Assembly (NCBI RefSeq): GCF_900102515.1
Contig: NZ_FMVS01000017.1
Location: forward strand, 35,622 to 99,621
DNA length: 64,000 nucleotides
From: Butyrivibrio sp. INlla14
GTDB lineage: Bacteria > Bacillota > Clostridia > Lachnospirales > Lachnospiraceae
Direction: 5' to 3'
How positions within the stretch are numbered: position 1 is the first letter of the stretch; each line of letters opens with the position of its first letter. Position numbers and translations under genes: made by a program. The notes under the pieces were generated by a model. It did no database searches. It was not told where the DNA came from and worked only from the letters and a program-made list of their open reading frames with translations. Below, in pieces: positions 1-8,425 of this stretch.

Positions 1-2
1 CA

Positions 3-2639
3 GATAAGGAGCTTCCTGTAGACATGAAGATCACATACACTCTTGATGGAAAAGAGATTTCTCCATCAGAACTTGCAGGCAAGAGCGGTAAAGTTACAAT
101 CCGCTTTGAGTATGAAAATAAGTCCAAGCAGACAGTAAACGTAGATGGCAAGGACGTTGAAGTCTATACACCATTTGCAATGGTTTCAGGAATGATGCTT
201 GATTCTGACAAGTTCTCAAACGTTGAGATTTCAAATGGTAAGGTAATTTCAGAAGGAAACAACTACATTGTTATGGGTGTTGCCCTTCCAGGACTTAAGG
301 AGAGTCTTGATATCTCAGATGAAAAGTGGGATGAACTTGAAGATTCAGAAGAAATCAAAGGCAAGCTCTCAAACTCTTTTGAAATCACAGCAGATACAAC
401 AGATTTCGAACTTGGTATGACAATCACAATGGCAAGTTCCGATATCCTTTCAGACTTCGGCGCCATGGACATCGCTGATTCAAGTAAAATTGACGATCTC
501 AAGGACGATATGGGAGAACTTAATGATGGTTCAACCAAACTCGTAGAGGGCGCTGGCACTCTTAAGGACGGCACAGGCAAGCTCGCAGAAGGATCCAAGG
601 AGCTTAAGGACGGCACTGGAAAACTCTATGACGGAACAAAAGAGCTCAAGGATGGCACAACAAAGCTCTCCGATGGCACAGGCAAACTTGCAGACGGCGC
701 AGGCCAGCTCTCTGACGGCGCAGGAACCCTTGCAAACGGCACAGGTACATTAAAGGACGGCACAGGTAAACTTGCAGACGGCTCCAAGACCCTCACAGAT
801 GGCGTTTCTTCTTATACAAGCGGCGTAAGCCAGGTAAATGCAGGAGCAACAATGCTTTCAAACGGAACAGAAACTCTTGTAACTGGTACCGGCAAGGTTT
901 CTGCTGGCGCTGCTAAGCTTCAGGCTGGAGCAGGTCAGTTGGCTGCAGGAACTGAAGAATTGAATAATGGGGTTAGCCAGTTATCACAGCTTTCAAGTGC
1001 TCTTGATATGATCTCTGCCAAGAAAACTGCACTGGAGACCAAGAAGGCAGAACTCGACACAACTGCCAGCGGACTTAATGCAGTTGAAGGATTTTTGACT
1101 ACACCTGGTGTGCCTTGTCCAGATGCACTTGTACCAACGCTTACTCAATTGTCAGGTGGTAAGATACAAAGCGCAGAGGACGCAGTACGTGTAAGAGATG
1201 CTGGACTAGCTGCACTTGCTGGACAGCAAAGTGGTGAAGTTCATCAGGAACCTGCAGGTGCTGAAAATGCTGAGAATGAGGTTGTTTCAGGAGAAATTCC
1301 AAATCCGGATTCAAAGTCTTCTACAGAGAATGTAGTAGAAATTACAGCAGCATCAGGTGCGGCTACTTCTGAAACAACTGAAAGTACACCTTCTAATGAA
1401 CCAGCTGAGAACAGGGAAGAGACATCTGGGCAGCAGGGGGCAGCACCAGCAGACGGAGCAGGTTCACCAGCTGCTGCGGCAGAATCTACAACAGCTGCAA
1501 CTACAGCAGCAACAACTGTGAATAATGCTAGTGCATCAGTTGAAATAAAGGATGAGGCAACTCCAAAAACTGCTTCTGTAGCTTCAGATACAGGGTCTGA
1601 TGAGAAAATATACTCTCAGAAAGATGTAGATGACATGGTTGATCAGCTTGTAAAAGAGAAACTTGAAGAAGCTGTTAAAGAATATGTAACAAGCGATGAA
1701 TACAAGGCAGCAGCTGCAGCTAAGATGGAGGAAACTGTAAAGGCTGAAGTTACTAAGAGAGTTAAGCAGGAGGTAGCAAGCAGAGTTAGTGATATCAGCG
1801 CATATTCAGCTACACTTGCTGCTACAAGGGCAACAAAGAACGCAGTTTCTGAGACACTTACATTTGTAAATGATACTCTTGCTTCATTTGATGCCTTTGT
1901 TACTGATCAGGATAAAGCATATGGTATTAATACTTTTGAAAAGAAGCTTGACCTCACTAAGCAGAAACTAATTGACCTTCAGGGAGGCGTAGCTAAGTTA
2001 AATGCTGGAGCTCAGGAACTTAATACAGGTGCTACACAGCTTAAGGCTGGTATAGATGGATATAATATGCCTGACGGCACACATGTAACTGGTCTTTCAG
2101 AAGGTGTAGCACAGGTTAATGCAGGTGCTAAACAGATCAAGGCTGGAACAGATCAGCTTGTAGCCAATAACGACAAGCTTAACGGCGGTGCTAAGCAGGT
2201 TAGCGATGGCGCAGCACAGCTTGACTCTGGTGCAGCACAGCTCAAGGATGGCGCTGATAAGCTTGCTACAGGTGCCAAGGATCTTAAGAGTGGCGCTGAT
2301 GAGCTCAACACTGGTGCCGGAACACTTGATAATGGTGCAACTGAACTTATGAATGGTGCTAAGGATCTTAATGACGGTGCTGGTAAACTTGACGAAGGTA
2401 TCGGCAAGGTTGATGCTGGCGTTCAGGAACTTCTTGATGGTATTACAAAGCTTGATCAGGAAGGTATCAAGAAGCTTTACGAAGCATTTGATGGAGACCT
2501 TACAGATTTCGTTGACAAGCTCACAGCTATTAAGGAAGCAGGCACTGAATATACATCCTTTGCTGGAGCAAGTGATGAAGAGGATTGCAGCGTTAAATTC
2601 ATCATTAGAACAGCAGGCGTAAAGGCTGAAGACATCTGA
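3..2639 (+). CDS. Heptad-repeat (xxxLxxG) envelope protein, 5' end outside window
   Basis: The frame is open to the left edge, so the ATG at 24 is probably internal and the gene starts upstream. About 870 residues are visible. A folded N-terminal region (to about residue 150) is followed by a block of L-x-D/N-G-A/T repeats (about 165-320), then a low-complexity Ala/Ser/Thr/Glu segment (about 385-520) and a Lys/Glu-rich helical stretch, then a second repeat block (about 645-830). The repeats match the xxxLxxG pattern of YhgE/Pip-like and related Firmicute envelope proteins, which form long coiled rods outside the membrane. No transmembrane segment is seen in the visible part; one may lie upstream. 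The insert that splits the repeats is unusual. Family assignment is moderate and function is unknown. Confidence 0.7.
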   Translation, partial: DKELPVDMKITYTLDGKEISPSELAGKSGKVTIRFEYENKSKQTVNVDGKDVEVYTPFAMVSGMMLDSDKFSNVEISNGKVISEGNNYIVMGVALPGLKESLDISDEKWDELEDSEEIKGKLSNSFEITADTTDFELGMTITMASSDILSDFGAMDIADSSKIDDLKDDMGELNDGSTKLVEGAGTLKDGTGKLAEGSKELKDGTGKLYDGTKELKDGTTKLSDGTGKLADGAGQLSDGAGTLANGTGTLKDGTGKLADGSKTLTDGVSSYTSGVSQVNAGATMLSNGTETLVTGTGKVSAGAAKLQAGAGQLAAGTEELNNGVSQLSQLSSALDMISAKKTALETKKAELDTTASGLNAVEGFLTTPGVPCPDALVPTLTQLSGGKIQSAEDAVRVRDAGLAALAGQQSGEVHQEPAGAENAENEVVSGEIPNPDSKSSTENVVEITAASGAATSETTESTPSNEPAENREETSGQQGAAPADGAGSPAAAAESTTAATTAATTVNNASASVEIKDEATPKTASVASDTGSDEKIYSQKDVDDMVDQLVKEKLEEAVKEYVTSDEYKAAAAAKMEETVKAEVTKRVKQEVASRVSDISAYSATLAATRATKNAVSETLTFVNDTLASFDAFVTDQDKAYGINTFEKKLDLTKQKLIDLQGGVAKLNAGAQELNTGATQLKAGIDGYNMPDGTHVTGLSEGVAQVNAGAKQIKAGTDQLVANNDKLNGGAKQVSDGAAQLDSGAAQLKDGADKLATGAKDLKSGADELNTGAGTLDNGATELMNGAKDLNDGAGKLDEGIGKVDAGVQELLDGITKLDQEGIKKLYEAFDGDLTDFVDKLTAIKEAGTEYTSFAGASDEEDCSVKFIIRTAGVKAEDI

Positions 2640-2653
2640 TGTTTTGAATCATT

Positions 2654-2704
2654 AATTGTGTCCACCTGTGAAACTAAATTGTGCACAAGTGGACACAATT
2701 TTTT
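2654..2704 (+). terminator. Rho-independent terminator
   Basis: A perfect 12-bp inverted repeat (2654-2665 with 2689-2700) around a 23-nt loop is followed by a T run. It lies 14 bases after the stop of the heptad-repeat gene. Confidence 0.8.
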
Positions 2705-2848
2705 CACAGATTATTGTGATATTTTCCATTGCATTCCTTCGATTAATCGGTTACGATGTTAAGCGCTAGCGTGAATTAACAGTAGTTTTTATGTACGTAG
2801 TACCGATTATTACTAGATGAGTGGGACAGCACGGTAGGAGGCAATAAT

Positions 2849-3010
2849 ATGGGAGAATACAAACTGGTCTTTGATAGACTTATGGATCAATTATATAATC
2901 ACCCTGAGGAGATGCGAGAGAAACTTCTTGCTAAATGTGATTACTCAAGCGATACTCATGAGGAGAGACGTCCTCAGACAGCAATCGAAATGCTCCGCAG
3001 TATGAGATGA
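2849..3010 (+). CDS. Small hypothetical protein (53 aa)
   Basis: ATG at 2849 is preceded at a 7-base distance by a perfect AGGAGG (2836-2841). The 53-residue product starts MGEYKLVFDRLMDQ and is charged and probably helical, with no signal peptide or membrane segment. It is flanked by terminators on both sides (2654-2704 and 3152-3193), so it looks like a single-gene transcript. No family is recognised. The good ribosome site and isolated terminators argue that it is real. Confidence 0.6.
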   Translation: MGEYKLVFDRLMDQLYNHPEEMREKLLAKCDYSSDTHEERRPQTAIEMLRSMR

Positions 3011-3151
3011 TTAGATGATTGTAAGTTGAGTTTCAGACATTGTACATAAGGATTTAGAGAACGATAGAATATAAGAATATTTGAAGAATGCAAATTTAGA
3101 AGCTGTTAGAAATAATAGTGAATAAAGAATAACTAAGATAATAAATGATTG

Positions 3152-3193
3152 AGAGCGTAAGGTTTTGTTAGATAAGAACCTTATGCTCTTTTT
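3152..3193 (+). terminator. Rho-independent terminator
   Basis: A 13-bp stem with one mismatch (3152-3164 with 3177-3189) is followed by a T run. It should end the transcript of the 53-aa gene. Confidence 0.75.
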
Positions 3194-3221
3194 ATTTGCA
3201 AAAAAGGTATTACGTAACACC

Positions 3222-3910
3222 ACGCAGGTAATACCAATTACAATTCATGCAATTTAATCAAAAAGTCTTGTTTTGCTTGAAATGCCCTGCAATATGTAAT
3301 GCAGAAGAAATAGAAAAACAAACTATGCATCACAGAAGCCTAAGCAAGTGATGCAAACAAAAGAAAACTTGCATATATGCATGACAAGTCGCAAGACAAA
3401 TCATGCAGGAAAAGAAAAAGAGTAGATTATGCATCACAGAAGCCTAGGCAAGTGATGCAAGAATAATAAAAGAGTAAACTATGCATCACAAAAGCCTAAT
3501 TCAGTGATGCAAACAAAAGAAAATTTGCATTTATGCATGACAAGTCGCAGGACAAATCATGCAGGAAAAGAAAAAGAGTAGATTATGCATCACAGAAGCC
3601 TAAACAAGTGATGCAAGAATAATAAAAGAGTAAAATATGCATCATAGAAGTCTAGGCAAGTGATGCAAACAAAAGAAAATTTGCATTTATGCATGACAAG
3701 TCGCAAGACAAATCATGCAGGAAAAGAAAAAGAGTAGATTATGCATCACAGAAGCCTAAGTAAGTGATGCAAGAATAATAAAAGAGTAAAATATGCATCA
3801 CAGAAGCCTAAGTAAGTGATGCAAACAAAAGAAAATTTGAATTTTGCATGACAAGTCGCAAGACAAATCATGCAAGAAAAGAAAAAGAGTAGATTATGCA
3901 TCACAGAAGC
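3222..3910. repeat. Array of 30-bp palindromic elements in 52-bp phase
   Basis: Twelve 30-bp elements start at 3326, 3378, 3430, 3482, 3534, 3586, 3638, 3690, 3742, 3794, 3845 and 3897, i.e. every 52 bp (once 51). Type A begins TGCATCAC and ends GTGATGCA. Type B begins TGCATGAC and ends TCATGCA. The order is A-B-A repeated, giving a 156-bp higher-order unit in four copies, the last cut off at 3910. The 22-bp linkers are A-rich and specific to the junction type. Two decayed units in phase (3222-3251, 3274-3303) precede the array. It fills most of the gene-free stretch 3011-4035. It is not a CRISPR array, because the linkers recur instead of being unique. Confidence 0.9.
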
Positions 3911-3934
3911 TATATTAAACCCTCTGCCAGCATA

Positions 3935-3974
3935 GAAAAAGGCTGCCACACTGCAAAATAGCAGTGCGGCAGCC
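3935..3974 (-). terminator. Terminator of the fru-pts operon
   Basis: On the minus strand, a strong GC-rich stem (14 bp with one mismatch, 3941-3954 with 3961-3974) is followed by five Ts. It lies 61 bases beyond the ptsI stop. Confidence 0.85.
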
Positions 3975-4035
3975 AAAATATACTCTAAAATACAATTTAT
4001 AAATCAGCCAAGCTAATCAAGCTAACTAACACAAT

Positions 4036-5742
4036 TTATTCCTTAGAAGCTTCCTTAAGTGCGGCTACAATCTCAGCCTCTGTAGTAAGGCGCATAACCT
4101 TATCTGCAAGCTCATCAGCTTCAGCCTTGCTCCACTTGGAAATAATACAGCGGGCAGTGAGCACCAGAACCGGGTTAACACTGAACTCTGTAAGTCCAAA
4201 AGAAATAAGAAGAGGAATCATAAGCGGATCAGCTGCGGCTTCTCCGCACATTCCGACAGGAATGCCTTCCTTGCGGCCACATTCAGTTATGTGCTTGATG
4301 CTGCGAAGGACGGATGGCTGGAATGTAGAATAAAGATAAGCTACATCAGCATTTCCTCTGTCTACGCTCATAGTGTACTGAGTAAGGTCATTTGTTCCAA
4401 TTGAGAAGAAATCAGCTTCTTTTGCAAGAATATCTGCTATAAGTGAGGCAGCAGGTGTCTCAATCATACAGCCAACTTCAATATCTTTGTCATAGGCGAT
4501 ACCATTTGCATCGAAGTCCTTTTTAATATCAGCAATCATCTCTTTTACTGCGCGGAGCTCGTCTACGCAGGTAACAAGAGGAAGCATGATCTTGACCTTA
4601 CCAAAGGCGCTGGCTCTAACAATTGCTCTGAGCTGCAAATTGTAGCTATCCTTGTTGCCAAGGCAGTATCTGACAGCTCTGTAGCCCAGGAAAGGATTTT
4701 CTTCCTTCTTGATGTTAAGGTATGGAATATCCTTGTCGCCACCTACATCAAGAGTTCTGATGATAACAGGCTTGCCACCCATGGTCTGTGCTGCTTCCTT
4801 GTAAGCTACAAACTGTTCTTCCTCAGATGGCTGATGATTGGAATCCATAAACAGGAATTCTGAACGGAAAAGACCTATGCCTTCGCCGTCGCATTCAAGA
4901 GCTTTTTTAGCATCCTTGGGTGTACCGATATTGCAGAACAGTTCAACACAGTCGCCATCAGCTGTAAGTGTTTCTTTGCCAAGGAATCCCTTAAGCTCAG
5001 ACTGTTTGCGGATGAAATCTTCTCGCTTGATTATATACTGGGATAAAACATCTCCCTCAGGATTGATGTATACAATACCCTCAGTTCCATCAATAATAGC
5101 TGTATCCTTGTCCTTAACAAGACTTGTGATATCAGGAACAGATAAAACAGCAGGAATTTCAAGGGCTCTTGCAAGAATAGCAGAGTGGGAAGTCTTTCCT
5201 CCAACCTCTGTGATGATACCAGATACATTGCCTTTGTTGATCTGGGAAGTCATAGAAGGAGTAAGATCCTTGCAGGCCAGAACTGTACCCTTTGGCACCT
5301 TGCTGATATCAATATCCTTGATACCAAGAAGAAGCTTTAAAAGGCTGATCTTGATATCGCTAATGTCAGAAGCACGCTGCTTCATCATCTCGTCATCCAT
5401 CTGTGAGAACATGCCTATGAACATATCACAGACAGCCTCAACAGCCGCTTCAGCGCACTGACCGGCATCGATCATCTTGAGCATTTCGCCTGACATTGAA
5501 GGGTCTGACGCCATAACCAGGTGACCTTCAAGGATTTCTGCTTCCTTGGGGCCAATCCTTTTTCTGATATCCTCAGCCATGGCAGTTGTTTCAGCCTTGA
5601 ACTCCTCTAGCGCCTTATTGAATCGCTCCTTCTCAGCAGCTGTGTCCTCGATTTTCTTCTTTTCAAAGCTAAGGTCATGTTCCTTTATGACACAAACGCT
5701 ACCAATTCCTATGCCACGTGATGCTGCAATTCCTTTGTGCAT
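4036..5742 (-). CDS. ptsI: PTS phosphotransferase enzyme I
   Basis: The cytoplasmic first enzyme of the sugar phosphotransferase system moves phosphate from phosphoenolpyruvate to HPr. The 568-residue length is normal. The N-terminal swivelling domain carries the active-site motif GGKTSHSAI with the phosphorylated His at about residue 186. The C-terminal PEP-binding barrel includes GEGIGLFRSEFLF and the catalytic GMCGEAA. A GGAGG ribosome site precedes the ATG at 5742. It is the last gene of a minus-strand operon after ptsH, with a 167-base gap that contains short repeats, and is followed by a strong terminator. Putting the general PTS genes behind the fructose genes implies induction of enzyme I and HPr with fructose, which is an inference. 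Confidence 0.97.
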   Translation of the reverse strand: MHKGIAASRGIGIGSVCVIKEHDLSFEKKKIEDTAAEKERFNKALEEFKAETTAMAEDIRKRIGPKEAEILEGHLVMASDPSMSGEMLKMIDAGQCAEAAVEAVCDMFIGMFSQMDDEMMKQRASDISDIKISLLKLLLGIKDIDISKVPKGTVLACKDLTPSMTSQINKGNVSGIITEVGGKTSHSAILARALEIPAVLSVPDITSLVKDKDTAIIDGTEGIVYINPEGDVLSQYIIKREDFIRKQSELKGFLGKETLTADGDCVELFCNIGTPKDAKKALECDGEGIGLFRSEFLFMDSNHQPSEEEQFVAYKEAAQTMGGKPVIIRTLDVGGDKDIPYLNIKKEENPFLGYRAVRYCLGNKDSYNLQLRAIVRASAFGKVKIMLPLVTCVDELRAVKEMIADIKKDFDANGIAYDKDIEVGCMIETPAASLIADILAKEADFFSIGTNDLTQYTMSVDRGNADVAYLYSTFQPSVLRSIKHITECGRKEGIPVGMCGEAAADPLMIPLLISFGLTEFSVNPVLVLTARCIISKWSKAEADELADKVMRLTTEAEIVAALKEASKE

Positions 5743-5816
5743 TTTCTTCCTCCATATCTTATTTCTTGTCTAAAATGTACTGAACTGTTTTTTTTTACCA
5801 CTGCAGTCATTCCGGA

Positions 5817-5901
5817 CAATCGGTTAGCCAAATTCATACACAACCGGCTAGCCAAATTCAAACACTACCGGCAAGCCACCTACTACCGAGTTGCCAACTC
5901 G
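5817..5901. repeat. 24-bp direct repeats between ptsH and ptsI
   Basis: Two full 24-bp units (5817-5840 and 5841-5864, sharing AGCCAAATTCA) and a third diverged partial unit (from 5865) are followed by a perfect small hairpin, CGAGTT-gcc-AACTCG (5887-5901). All lie in the intercistronic gap. They may affect mRNA processing or simply be slippage products. Confidence 0.6.
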
Positions 5902-5909
5902 ACTGAAAC

Positions 5910-6173
5910 TCAGTCACCAAGTCCGCTTTCAACAAGCTCAACAGCCTTCTTGAGGGCATCTGCCTCGTCAGGACCATCGCATACGATCTCGATTTCAGAG
6001 CCGCACTTGATGCATGCGCTCATGAGCATCATAACGCTCTTAGCGTCATAGCTTGTTCCATTGAAAACAACTTTTACATCGCTTGCAAAAGGAGTCACTG
6101 TCTGGCAAAAGAGACTTGCTGGACGCATGTGCATTCCCTGTTCGTTAGTTACTGTGATTTTCTGTGATACCAT
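5910..6173 (-). CDS. ptsH: Phosphocarrier protein HPr
   Basis: The 87-residue small phosphocarrier takes phosphate from enzyme I and passes it to sugar-specific IIA domains. The catalytic His15 sits in GMHMRPAS, and the regulatory serine Ser46 in AKSVMMLMS, the site used by HPr kinase in Firmicutes for catabolite repression. Length is standard. A GAGAGG ribosome site precedes the ATG at 6173. It lies between fruA and ptsI on the minus strand. The Arg17 after the active His is conserved, and Met at position 16 replaces the usual Ala. Confidence 0.97.
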   Translation of the reverse strand: MVSQKITVTNEQGMHMRPASLFCQTVTPFASDVKVVFNGTSYDAKSVMMLMSACIKCGSEIEIVCDGPDEADALKKAVELVESGLGD

Positions 6174-6204
6174 AATTTCTTTTCCTCTCTAGTAAAGCAC
6201 CAAT

Positions 6205-6234
6205 TTCCCAGAAGGCATGATAGCCCTCTGGGAA
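6205..6234 (-). promoter_or_regulatory. Intercistronic hairpin between fruA and ptsH
   Basis: Eight perfect base pairs (TTCCCAGA 6205-6212 with TCTGGGAA 6227-6234) lie between fruA and ptsH. On the minus strand no T run follows, so it looks more like an mRNA-stabilising or processing hairpin than a terminator. Confidence 0.5.
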
Positions 6235-6247
6235 TGGTTTTTATAAT

Positions 6248-8338
6248 TTATTTGTTAACTGGCTTTTTAATAAGACCAAGCATAACAGCAGTGATAAATG
6301 ATCCAATCAGCCATGCAAGGATGTAAAGTGGCCATTTGCCTACGGTTGCGAATACGAATACTCCGCCGTGAGGAGCCATAAGTGTGCATCCAAAGATTGC
6401 TGAAAGAAGACCGGCAATACCTGAACCTACAAGAGTACATGGAATTACATGTGCAGGATCGGCTGCCGCAAATGGGATAGCGCCCTCAGTTATGAATGAA
6501 CTTCCCATTACGATATTTGTGATCCAGGTCTCCCTCTCAGATTCTGTGAACTTGGAAGGGAAGAGTTTACATGCGATAGCGATACCAACTGGAGGAACCA
6601 TACCACCTACCATGATGGATGCCATTGCGATGTAGCAGGCAACTACTGCAGGGTCAGAAGCTTCTGCACCCTTTTCCATGAGTACCTGTGCTGTTCCCAG
6701 CATACCTGTTCCAAATACATAAGCTGCCTTGTTGATAGGGCCGCCCATATCTATAGCCATCATTGCGCCCAGGATAAGTCCCAGAACTGCAATGAGATTA
6801 GCTGCCTGAAGAGCTGTAAGCATTGCGCTAAGTCCTACATTGATAAGACCAATGATTGGGTTAAGGATAAAGCTCATCAAAACGCCGATGATAAATACGC
6901 CGCAAAGTGGATAAATAAGTACTGGCTTGATTCCTTCAAGTGACTTAGGGAATCCTGCTGTCAACTTCTTGAGAACGAGAATGATTCCGCCTGCAAGGAA
7001 TCCAGCTGCGATACCGCCAAGGAAACCTGATACTGTAGCACCGTTATTTGTAAATGCGAAATTACCAATAAATGTGTTAAATCCATCAAGTGGAGCACCT
7101 TCGCCCATAAGCCTTGTAACCCAAGGGAATGCTGGAGCATCACCTGAGAAAAGAGCTGCATTACCGCTGGAAGCCAGCATACCACCTACAAAACCTACTG
7201 CAAGACCAGGTCTGTCAGCAATTGAGTACGCAATGTATCCAGCAAGCACAGGAACCATAAGACCCATTGCAAGGCCACCAACATATTTAAGGAAAGATGA
7301 AAGTGGAAGCATGTTACCGAAGTTACCACCACCAGTTGCACCATATCCTGCGACTGTATCAACAAGGAATGCAAGCGCAATCAGGATACCACCGCCGATA
7401 ACGAATGGAAGCATGTGTGAAACGCCATTCATAAGGTGCTTGTAGAACTTTCTTCCAAGTGTTTCATCAGCAGCAGAGCTCATGGAAGCTGATTTTGTTC
7501 CAGTAAAGTGATATACCTCAAGCTTTTCTTCATTGGCCTTCTTGATAAGACCTTCTGGATTGTGGATAGCTTCCTTGGTAGAAGTAATGATAACTTCCTT
7601 ACCATCGAATCTCTCCATATCTATATTCTTGTCGCAGGCAATGATGATCGCATCAGCTGCAGCAATTTCATCAGCAGTGAGAACATCCTTGGCACCTGCA
7701 GATCCGTCTTTTTCAACCTTGATTGAAAGGCCCATCTCTTTAGCCTTGAGTTCAAGAGCTTCAGCTGCCATGAATGTATGAGCGATACCTGTAGGGCAGG
7801 CTGTTACACCTAAAAGCTTTTTGTTTGAAGGAGCCTTAGCTGGAGCAGCAGCGGCTTTCTTTTCTGCTTCTTCCTTGTCCTTCTCAGCCTCCTTAGCATC
7901 GATTATTGAAAGGAACTCATCCGGAGTATTAGCCTCGATAAGTTTTTTAGCAAAAGAGCTGTCCATAAGAAGTGTCATAAGCTTGGACAGAACTTCAAGA
8001 TGTGTGTCAGCAGCAGTATCAGGAGCTGCAATCATGAAGAACAGTTTGCTAGGATTTCCATCGAGGGACTTATAGTCGATACCCTCTGGAATAGTAATGG
8101 CTGTAACACCAGCCTTGGCTACTGCAAATGACTTACCGTGTGGAACAGCGATTCCCATGCCAATTGCTGTTGAGCCCTTTTCCTCTCTTGCAAGGATTGC
8201 CTTTTTGAAAGCAGAAACATTGTTTAAGTTTCCAACCTTTTCATGCAACTCAATGAGCGCATCAATAGCAGCATTCTGATCAGCAGCGCTGACTTTCAGA
8301 TTGATGCCATCTTTTTTGAGTAAATCTGTTATTTTCAT
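6248..8338 (-). CDS. fruA: Fructose PTS transporter, IIABC fusion
   Basis: A 696-residue membrane transporter that imports fructose while phosphorylating it to fructose 1-phosphate. Domain order is IIA (about 1-150, active His67 in GIAVPHGKS), an Ala/Lys/Glu-rich linker, IIB (about 173-270, active Cys181 in VTACPTGIAHTFMA), then the IIC membrane channel (about 305-690) with many hydrophobic helices. The start at 8338 has a GGAGGG ribosome site. It follows fruK and precedes ptsH, so the whole path from PEP to fructose 1,6-bisphosphate is in one operon. All phosphorylation sites are intact. Confidence 0.97.
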   Translation of the reverse strand: MKITDLLKKDGINLKVSAADQNAAIDALIELHEKVGNLNNVSAFKKAILAREEKGSTAIGMGIAVPHGKSFAVAKAGVTAITIPEGIDYKSLDGNPSKLFFMIAAPDTAADTHLEVLSKLMTLLMDSSFAKKLIEANTPDEFLSIIDAKEAEKDKEEAEKKAAAAPAKAPSNKKLLGVTACPTGIAHTFMAAEALELKAKEMGLSIKVEKDGSAGAKDVLTADEIAAADAIIIACDKNIDMERFDGKEVIITSTKEAIHNPEGLIKKANEEKLEVYHFTGTKSASMSSAADETLGRKFYKHLMNGVSHMLPFVIGGGILIALAFLVDTVAGYGATGGGNFGNMLPLSSFLKYVGGLAMGLMVPVLAGYIAYSIADRPGLAVGFVGGMLASSGNAALFSGDAPAFPWVTRLMGEGAPLDGFNTFIGNFAFTNNGATVSGFLGGIAAGFLAGGIILVLKKLTAGFPKSLEGIKPVLIYPLCGVFIIGVLMSFILNPIIGLINVGLSAMLTALQAANLIAVLGLILGAMMAIDMGGPINKAAYVFGTGMLGTAQVLMEKGAEASDPAVVACYIAMASIMVGGMVPPVGIAIACKLFPSKFTESERETWITNIVMGSSFITEGAIPFAAADPAHVIPCTLVGSGIAGLLSAIFGCTLMAPHGGVFVFATVGKWPLYILAWLIGSFITAVMLGLIKKPVNK

Positions 8339-8425
8339 AGTCCCTCCTTTGTTGGTTATCCCAATTTATACCTTCTTTTTATAGCTATATATAAAGAGTA
8401 ATCATCTACTCAATTATATTTGTGT

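Noticed and set aside
3011..3223. A 70-codon minus-strand frame
   Set aside because: It overlaps a plus-strand terminator, has AT-rich low-complexity codons and no ribosome site.
3222..3910. CRISPR array, because 30-bp repeats alternate with 22-bp spacers
   Set aside because: The spacers recur and depend only on the repeat types beside them; two repeat types alternate; no cas genes are near.
3746..3976. A 76-codon minus-strand frame (MAAALLFCSVAAFF...)
   Set aside because: It runs through the palindrome array and the operon terminator, has no ribosome site and depends on repeat sequence.
4838..5461. A 207-codon plus-strand frame
   Set aside because: It is the antisense shadow of ptsI, which has clear family motifs.
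6927..7445. A 172-codon plus-strand frame opposite fruA
   Set aside because: It is an antisense shadow of the IIC domain, with Pro/Ala-rich composition from the reverse complement of membrane codons.
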